NCBI GenBank assembly: GCA_017958465.1
Contig: JAGDCQ010000084.1
Span: 1 to 20,138, forward strand
Reading direction: 5' to 3'
DNA: 20,138 nt
DNA from: Lachnospiraceae bacterium
GTDB taxonomy: Bacteria > Bacillota > Clostridia > Lachnospirales > Lachnospiraceae
Part shown: positions 15,642 to 20,138 of the stretch, in pieces
How the letters are laid out: every line of letters begins with the position of its first letter
Position numbering within the stretch: position 1 is the stretch's first letter
The notes under the pieces: generated by a model
Seen by the model: only the letters and a program-made list of their open reading frames with translations
Database searches by the model: none
What the model was told of the DNA's origin: nothing
Translations under genes and position numbers: made by a program

Positions 15642-16520
15642 ATGGTTGGAAAGATAATCAAAGGAATTGCCGGTTTCTACTACGTGAATGTAGAGAACGA
15701 AGGCGTATTTGAATGCAAAGCAAAAGGTAATTTCAGAAACAAAAAGGTCACTCCCTTTGTCGGGGACTACGCAAAGATAGAGATCCTCGACCGGGAGAAG
15801 ATGCTTGGCAACATAATCGACATACCGGACAGGGAAAACTACCTCTTAAGGCCCAGTGTGGCCAACGTTTCGCAGGTGCTGATCATGTTTGCGGCTGCAA
15901 AGCCGGAGCCCGCCCTTAACCTTTTGGACCGCCTCCTTGTGCATATGGCGCTTAAAAAGGTGGAAACGGTGATAGTCTTCAATAAGTGCGATCTTATTGA
16001 CATCGAAAAGCGTGACTTTTACGAGAAAACCTACGCAGGCGCAGGTTCAAAGGTGCTTTTCATAAGCGCAAAGCAGGGGCTTGGGATGGAAGAACTTAAG
16101 GCGCTCCTTCCCGGGAAGACTACAGTGCTTGCGGGGCCTTCGGGCGTAGGAAAAAGCACCGTGATGAATATCCTTGCTCCGGGAGCCGCTATGGAAACGG
16201 GCGGGATAAGCGAAAAGATCGACAGAGGCAAGCATACAACAAGGCATTGCGAGCTTTTTGCCCTCGGAGGCGATACTTATATCACCGATACTCCGGGGTT
16301 CAGCTCCTTAAATGTCACCGGGATCGAAGCGGAAGAGCTTAAAGATTATTATCCCGAGTTTGAAAGATACAGGGACCTTTGCAGGTTTGGGGACTGTCTC
16401 CACCTGAACGAAAAGGACTGTGCCGTGAAAAATGCCGTGAACAGCGGCGAGATACCTGCTGAAAGGTACGAGAATTATAAGCAGATCTTTAACGAGATCA
16501 AAGGGATGAGAAGGTATTAG
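15642..16520 (+). CDS. rsgA: Ribosome small-subunit-dependent GTPase RsgA
   Basis: RsgA (YjeQ, CpgA) is a circularly permuted GTPase that checks the late 30S subunit and is released on GTP hydrolysis. The 292-residue product has an N-terminal OB-fold (about 1-70). Its GTPase motifs come in permuted order: NKCD (G4, 114-117), GPSGVGKST (G1, 165-173), HTTR (G2, 198-201) and DTPG (G3, 216-219). A C-terminal zinc-binding motif uses C247, C252, H254 and C260. Everything expected for the family is present. ATG 15642 lies 13 bases after prkC; the ribosome-binding site is weak (GGGGC), so translation may depend on the upstream gene. The stop is one base before the rpe start. In B. subtilis the homologue also affects wall shape and is a PrkC target. 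Confidence 0.95.
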   Translation: MVGKIIKGIAGFYYVNVENEGVFECKAKGNFRNKKVTPFVGDYAKIEILDREKMLGNIIDIPDRENYLLRPSVANVSQVLIMFAAAKPEPALNLLDRLLVHMALKKVETVIVFNKCDLIDIEKRDFYEKTYAGAGSKVLFISAKQGLGMEELKALLPGKTTVLAGPSGVGKSTVMNILAPGAAMETGGISEKIDRGKHTTRHCELFALGGDTYITDTPGFSSLNVTGIEAEELKDYYPEFERYRDLCRFGDCLHLNEKDCAVKNAVNSGEIPAERYENYKQIFNEIKGMRRY

Positions 16521-16521
16521 A

Positions 16522-17193
16522 ATGGGAAACCGGATTAAACTTGCTCCGTCTATACTTGCGGCGGATTTTTGGAATCTTGGCGATCAGATAAAGAAGGTAA
16601 AGGACGCGGGTGCGGATTATCTGCATTTCGACGTTATGGACGGCGTCTTTGTTCCCAGCATTTCTTTCGGAATGCCGGTGCTGAAGTCTATCCGTAAGCA
16701 GACGGATATGTTCCTTGATGTCCACCTTATGATCCAGGAGCCCATAAGATATATCGACGAATTTGTAAAGAGCGGTGCTGATCTTATCACAGTGCATCTT
16801 GAAGCCTGTTCAGAGCCTGTAAGGACCCTTAAGGCCATAAAGGAAAAGGGCGTAAAAGCCGGCATTTCCATAAAGCCTTCAACGCCTGTGGAGATACTCA
16901 AAGGCTTTGGTGCCCATGCGGACCTCATCCTTGTGATGACCGTAGAGCCGGGGTTTGGCGGGCAGAAGCTCATCCCCGAAACTCTCGAGAAGCTCGAAAA
17001 GATGAAGGATTACAAGAAGCGCTACGGGATCGAGAGCGAGCTTGAAGTGGACGGCGGAGTGACGCTCGATAACGTTTCGGATATCATAAAGGCCGGCGCA
17101 GAGGTGATCGTTTCCGGAAGTTCCGTTTTCAAAGGGGATATAACAAACAACATCAAGTCCTTCAAGGAGGTTTTTGCAAATGCTTCTAAGTGA
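16522..17193 (+). CDS. rpe: Ribulose-phosphate 3-epimerase
   Basis: Rpe interconverts ribulose 5-phosphate and xylulose 5-phosphate in the pentose phosphate pathway, using a metal ion in a TIM barrel. The 223-residue product shows LAPSILAADF (7-16) and HFDVMDG with metal ligands H35 and D37. DVHLMI follows with H68, then the phosphate-binding VEPGFGGQ (141-148) and EVDGGV with catalytic D177. Length is normal. ATG 16522 comes one base after the rsgA stop, with GAAGG about 10 bases upstream inside rsgA. The 3' end overlaps the PilZ gene by 14 bases. In related genomes thiN often follows rpe (recalled, not checked); here that place is taken by the PilZ gene. Confidence 0.96.
   Translation: MGNRIKLAPSILAADFWNLGDQIKKVKDAGADYLHFDVMDGVFVPSISFGMPVLKSIRKQTDMFLDVHLMIQEPIRYIDEFVKSGADLITVHLEACSEPVRTLKAIKEKGVKAGISIKPSTPVEILKGFGAHADLILVMTVEPGFGGQKLIPETLEKLEKMKDYKKRYGIESELEVDGGVTLDNVSDIIKAGAEVIVSGSSVFKGDITNNIKSFKEVFANASK
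17164..17182 (+). promoter_or_regulatory. Ribosome-binding site and start of the PilZ gene
   Basis: AAGGAGG (17164-17170) lies within the rpe 3' end. The TTG at 17174 is only 3 bases away, while the in-frame ATG at 17180 has the favourable spacing of 9, so ATG 17180 is chosen. Confidence 0.65.
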
Positions 17194-17926
17194 GCTGAGG
17201 CTCGGAAGACCCCTCGAGATATATATAACAAGAGAAGAGTTCCATTACAGGATCGTAAGCCGCATTGAGTATGCGGAGGAAGGCTGCGTGTGTGTTTCGC
17301 TGATAGCGAGCGGCAACCGTGTTTTCCAGTTCCTTGATACCGATATCGTGGATATCGTTTACCAGGAACAGGACCGTATGTGGAAGTGGAATAACGTAAA
17401 GGGAGCTGTTGTTACTGTTGAGGGCGACAGGCTGCATGGCTTTTTCTCGGATGAGCCCGGGGAAAACTACAACCGCAGGAACGCCTTCAGATTGTACTAC
17501 GGCAAGGAGATCCTTGTTAAATACCTTATCCGCGACGACAACCAGATGGCGCATATGATGGATGAGACGGCACTGAGCTCCCAGCGTGTATACAACTACG
17601 ACAAGAATACGGACGGGATCCGTGAGGAGTGCTACAGGATAATGACCTGCAAGGCGTTCCTTCGCGATATCAGCGAATCCGGCGTCGGTATCTTTACAAA
17701 CGAGAAGTTCCTTCCGGAGGACGAGTTCAGTTTTGAGATCGAGTCGGATTTCGGGCCTATCGAATGCAAAGCCGCAGTCATAAGGATGAAGGATTCGAGT
17801 ACAGGGTCTTTCAGGCATTATTACGGCTGCAAATTCACAGAGACCAGCAGGAACCTTACAAAGTTCCTTTACGAACAGCAGAGGATCCAGATCCAGAACG
17901 CAAATAATGTGATAAAGAAAAAATGA
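17180..17926 (+). CDS. PilZ-domain protein, putative c-di-GMP receptor (YcgR/DgrA-like)
   Basis: PilZ proteins of the YcgR/DgrA type bind cyclic di-GMP and commonly slow flagella or alter surface polysaccharides. The 248-residue product has an N-terminal beta-rich domain (about 1-95) resembling the YcgR N-domain. The PilZ domain follows, with the c-di-GMP-binding RxxxR motif at R100/R104 (in NRRNAFR) and the DxSxxG motif at D163, S165 and G168 (DISESG). Both binding motifs are complete. The C-terminal helix (about 225-248) is polar and ends in lysines. There is no membrane segment, so it should be cytoplasmic. The two motifs are 59 residues apart, about 30 more than in E. coli YcgR, because of an insertion around 119-155. 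It overlaps rpe by 14 bases and is followed by a terminator. No flagellar or diguanylate cyclase genes lie in the window, so its target is unknown. Confidence 0.8.
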   Translation: MLLSELRLGRPLEIYITREEFHYRIVSRIEYAEEGCVCVSLIASGNRVFQFLDTDIVDIVYQEQDRMWKWNNVKGAVVTVEGDRLHGFFSDEPGENYNRRNAFRLYYGKEILVKYLIRDDNQMAHMMDETALSSQRVYNYDKNTDGIREECYRIMTCKAFLRDISESGVGIFTNEKFLPEDEFSFEIESDFGPIECKAAVIRMKDSSTGSFRHYYGCKFTETSRNLTKFLYEQQRIQIQNANNVIKKK

Positions 17927-17931
17927 TGGGT

Positions 17932-17967
17932 GCCGGGCGGGCATATGCTATTGTTTCCGCCCGGCTC
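17932..17967 (+). terminator. Intrinsic terminator after the PilZ gene
   Basis: GCCGGGCGG (17932-17940) pairs perfectly with CCGCCCGGC (17957-17965), a 9-bp stem with a 16-base loop that contains the palindrome GCATATGC. The T-tail is poor (TCTTG) and merges with the -35 box of the next promoter, so termination may be partial. Confidence 0.65.
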
Positions 17968-17996
17968 TTGACGTATGTGATAAAATGAAGTATATT
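17968..17996 (+). promoter_or_regulatory. Predicted promoter for ychF-lgt
   Basis: TTGACG (17968-17973), a 17-base spacer and TATATT (17991-17996), 35 bases before the ychF start. A second possible extended -10, TGATAAAAT at 17978-17986, lies inside the spacer and is identical to the one before recN. Either or both could be used. Confidence 0.65.
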
Positions 17997-18031
17997 TCAT
18001 AGAAGTATGTAGAAAAGAAACGGAGAAACAC

Positions 18032-19126
18032 ATGAAGCTTGGCATAGTCGGGCTCCCCAACGTGGGTAAGAGCACACTTTTTAATTCAATCACTAAGGCG
18101 GGAGCAGAATCCGCCAATTATCCTTTTTGCACCATCGATCCGAACGTTGGTGTTGTAGCTGTTCCGGACAAACGTCTGGATGTCCTTGCAAAGATGAACA
18201 AATCCCAGAAGATCGTCCCTGCGGTCATCGAATTTGTGGATATCGCAGGCCTTGTAAAGGGAGCGTCAAAGGGTGAGGGCCTTGGAAACCAGTTCCTGTC
18301 CCACATCCGTGAGGTGGACGCCATAGTTCACGTGGTAAGGTGCTTTGAAGATTCAAATATCATCCATGTGGAAGGGTCCGTGGATCCTGTCCGCGACATA
18401 GAGACTATCAACCTTGAGCTGATCTTTGCAGACCTTGAGGTTATCGAGAGGCGTATCGCCAAGGGCTCGAAGGGTATGAAATCCGAGGCTCTTCAAAAGG
18501 AGCTCGCACTCCTTAACAGGATCAAGGAAACCCTTGAGAGCGGAAAGCTCGCATCTGAAGTAAAGCCTGAGGATGATGACGAGGAAGCCCTCCTTGCATC
18601 CTTCCAGCTGCTTACCTCAAAGCCTGTGATCTTTGCCGCAAATGTGAAGGATGACGAGCTTGCGGATGACGGCGCTGCAAATCCCTTCGTGGCTAAAGTC
18701 CGTGATTTTGCAGCAAAGCAGGGCTCGGAAGTTTTCGTTGTCTGCGCCCAGATAGAAGAGGAGATCTCGGAGCTTGAGGAGGATGAAAAGAAGGAATTCC
18801 TTGAAGAACTCGGGATCGAGACTTCGGGCCTTGACAAGCTCATCGCTGCAAGCTACAAGCTGCTTGGCCTTATCAGCTACCTTACCTCCGGCGAAAAGGA
18901 AACACGCGCCTGGACTATCAAGAAGGGCACAAAGGCTCCCGGCGCTGCAGGAAAGATCCATTCGGATTTTGAGCGCGGCTTCATAAGGGCAGAAGTCGTA
19001 AGCTACGACAACCTTGTTGCCTGCGGAAGTTTTGCGGCAGCAAAGGAAAAGGGCCTGATCCGTTCAGAGGGCAAGGAATATGTGGTCCAGGACGGAGACG
19101 TTGTGGAATTCAGGTTTAATGTCTGA
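18032..19126 (+). CDS. ychF: Redox-regulated ATPase/GTPase YchF (Obg family, OLA1-like)
   Basis: YchF is a ribosome-associated P-loop NTPase of the Obg family that prefers ATP in several species and is linked to stress responses. The 364-residue product has the P-loop GLPNVGKST (7-15), a switch I region YPFCTIDPN (30-38) and G3 DIAGL (70-74). In place of the usual NKxD specificity motif it has NVKDD near 204, consistent with relaxed nucleotide preference. A coiled-coil insertion (about 130-180) follows, and the C-terminal TGS domain (about 280-363) ends DGDVVEFRFNV. Length matches the family. The start ATG 18032 has GGAG 6 bases upstream. It has its own promoter after the terminator, and lgt follows 46 bases later. 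Confidence 0.96.
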   Translation: MKLGIVGLPNVGKSTLFNSITKAGAESANYPFCTIDPNVGVVAVPDKRLDVLAKMNKSQKIVPAVIEFVDIAGLVKGASKGEGLGNQFLSHIREVDAIVHVVRCFEDSNIIHVEGSVDPVRDIETINLELIFADLEVIERRIAKGSKGMKSEALQKELALLNRIKETLESGKLASEVKPEDDDEEALLASFQLLTSKPVIFAANVKDDELADDGAANPFVAKVRDFAAKQGSEVFVVCAQIEEEISELEEDEKKEFLEELGIETSGLDKLIAASYKLLGLISYLTSGEKETRAWTIKKGTKAPGAAGKIHSDFERGFIRAEVVSYDNLVACGSFAAAKEKGLIRSEGKEYVVQDGDVVEFRFNV

Positions 19127-19172
19127 AAGCCTGCCTGAGCCGTAAAGCACGGGTAAGCCAAAAGGAGGGAAC

Positions 19173-20138
19173 ATGTCTTTTTATAATCTGTCGGATATAA
19201 TATTCCCGCATCTTGGGATCACTATACGCAATCTTCCCATGGGGATAAGCATTTTCGGCTTTGAGATAGCTTTTTACGGGATCGTAGTCGCTACGGCCAT
19301 GCTTGTGGGGTATCTCGTTGCCGACTTTAATGCAAAGCGCTTTGGCGTCGACCAGGATAAGCTGATGGATTTTGCCATCATCGTTATAATCCTTGCAGTC
19401 ATCGGGGCCAGGGCCTACTACGTTATCTTCCACTGGGACAGCTTCAAGGATGCGCCTTTGAGCGTTTTCAACCTGAGGACAGGCGGCCTTGCGATCTACG
19501 GCGGAGTAATAGTTGCGATAATCACAGCTTTTGTTTACTGCAGGGTCCGCAAGCTGAAGATCGGCAGCTTTGTGGATGTTTGCATTCCCGGTCTTATTAT
19601 CGGCCAGTCCATCGGCCGCTGGGCAAACTTCTTCAACCGCGAAGCTTTCGGACAGTACACTGATAACGTTTTTGCAATGCAGATGAACATCCACGCGGTA
19701 GGTGGGGACTACACCCTTACAGAGGCTGCGCTTCGTGCGAAATACGCCACCAATGAAGCTGCACTCAACAAGATCCTCGAGCAGGTATCAAAAAACGTGA
19801 CAGTTGACGGAGTTACATATATCCAGGCGCACCCTACGTTTTTGTATGAATCACTCTGGAACCTTGTGACCTTCATAGCCCTTAGCATTTACGCCAAACA
19901 CAAACGTTTCCACGGCGAGATTCTTGCCTGGTATGCTGTCTGCTACGGCGTGGGACGCTTCTGGATAGAGGCTCTGAGGACTGACCAGCTGTTCTTTTTT
20001 AACACCAACATCCCGGTTTCCCAGATAGTTGCCATCCTTATGATAGCTGCAGGCCTTTCGGTGATAATCTTTAATTACATTATCCTGATAAGGAAAGGGA
20101 AGTTCTTGAACCCCGGTATTGTTGAGATAAAGACTGCC
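19173..20138 (+). CDS. lgt: Prolipoprotein diacylglyceryl transferase, 3' end cut by window
   Basis: Lgt is a membrane enzyme that moves diacylglycerol from phosphatidylglycerol to the lipobox cysteine of prolipoproteins. Translation from ATG 19173 stays open for 322 codons to the window edge, so the C-terminus is missing. GGAGG at 19164-19168 is 4 bases upstream. Family features include several hydrophobic segments, GARAYYVIFHW, RTGGLAIYGG, the signature region GRWANFFNREAFG, HPTFLYES and GVGRFWIEALRTDQL. The signature has Ala where most Lgt proteins have Gly (GRxGNF). Between the signature and HPTFLYES is a long hydrophilic stretch (TLTEAALRAKYATNEAALNK region) that appears longer than in B. 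subtilis Lgt. It is probably co-transcribed with ychF. Confidence 0.93.
   Translation, partial: MSFYNLSDIIFPHLGITIRNLPMGISIFGFEIAFYGIVVATAMLVGYLVADFNAKRFGVDQDKLMDFAIIVIILAVIGARAYYVIFHWDSFKDAPLSVFNLRTGGLAIYGGVIVAIITAFVYCRVRKLKIGSFVDVCIPGLIIGQSIGRWANFFNREAFGQYTDNVFAMQMNIHAVGGDYTLTEAALRAKYATNEAALNKILEQVSKNVTVDGVTYIQAHPTFLYESLWNLVTFIALSIYAKHKRFHGEILAWYAVCYGVGRFWIEALRTDQLFFFNTNIPVSQIVAILMIAAGLSVIIFNYIILIRKGKFLNPGIVEIKTA

Larger units (their letters stand above)
575..17965 (+). other. Predicted 14-gene transcription unit recN to PilZ gene
   Basis: Fourteen forward-strand genes lie between one promoter (575-603) and one strong hairpin (17932-17965). Gaps are 1-55 bases, and murE/murF, def/fmt and rpe/PilZ overlap by 14-20 bases. 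No convincing terminator was seen inside. Very long single transcripts are uncommon, so internal promoters such as the candidate at 12807-12834 are likely. Confidence 0.5.

Noticed and set aside
13955..15661. A 568-codon open frame on the minus strand opposite prkC
   Set aside because: It is exactly antisense to a well-conserved kinase, its translation is Cys/Arg/His-rich without motifs, and such frames arise when the coding strand rarely uses TTA, CTA and TCA codons.
19127..19172. Possible hairpin between ychF and lgt (CCGT/ACGG)
   Set aside because: Only four pairs and no T-tract; too weak to call.
1..20138. A mobile element, defence system or biosynthetic cluster
   Set aside because: Every gene from 663 onward belongs to a known family with intact motifs; no transposase, recombinase, toxin pair or inverted repeat boundaries were seen.

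Overview
The window is a continuous, almost gap-free run of forward-strand bacterial housekeeping genes. It most resembles a Gram-positive anaerobe of the Clostridia, probably Lachnospiraceae-like. This is an inference from gene order (priA-def-fmt-rsmB-rlmN-stp-prkC-rsgA-rpe), a PASTA-domain Ser/Thr kinase, the DNPR signature of a meso-diaminopimelate-type MurE, strong GGAGG ribosome-binding sites, and heavy use of AGG and CTT codons. No rRNA, tRNA, CRISPR array, insertion sequence or integrase was recognised. No intergenic gap exceeds about 145 bases.

Layout. (1) Bases 1-518: the 3' end of an unrecognised, visibly AT-richer gene for a membrane-anchored protein, closed by a strong intrinsic terminator. 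(2) Bases 575-17965: a probable 14-gene transcription unit. It starts at an extended -10 promoter and contains recN, glgA, murE, murF, priA, def, fmt, rsmB, rlmN, stp, prkC, rsgA, rpe and a PilZ-domain gene. Neighbours overlap or lie 1-55 bases apart, and the unit ends at a GC-rich hairpin. A candidate internal promoter in the 3' end of rlmN could drive the stp-prkC half separately. (3) Bases 17968-20138: a new promoter, then ychF and the start of lgt, which runs off the right edge.

How the genes fit together. The unit mixes DNA repair and replication restart (RecN, PriA), glycogen synthesis (GlgA), cytoplasmic peptidoglycan precursor synthesis (MurE, MurF) and translation start and ribosome maturation (Def, Fmt, RsmB, RlmN, RsgA). 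It also holds a wall-sensing kinase/phosphatase pair (PrkC, Stp), a pentose phosphate enzyme (Rpe) and a putative c-di-GMP receptor (PilZ). The two Mur ligases and the PASTA kinase that senses muropeptides link growth and wall state. The PilZ protein adds a possible second-messenger input at the end of the unit.

Several starts were moved from the longest open frame to the codon best placed after a ribosome-binding site: recN, glgA, murE, priA (a TTG start), def, fmt, rlmN (GTG) and the PilZ gene. I saw no convincing new multi-gene system. The most distinctive points are the insertion inside the PilZ domain, the altered DH motif of MurE, paired hairpins next to ribosome-binding sites, and a 13-base sequence shared by the two promoter regions.
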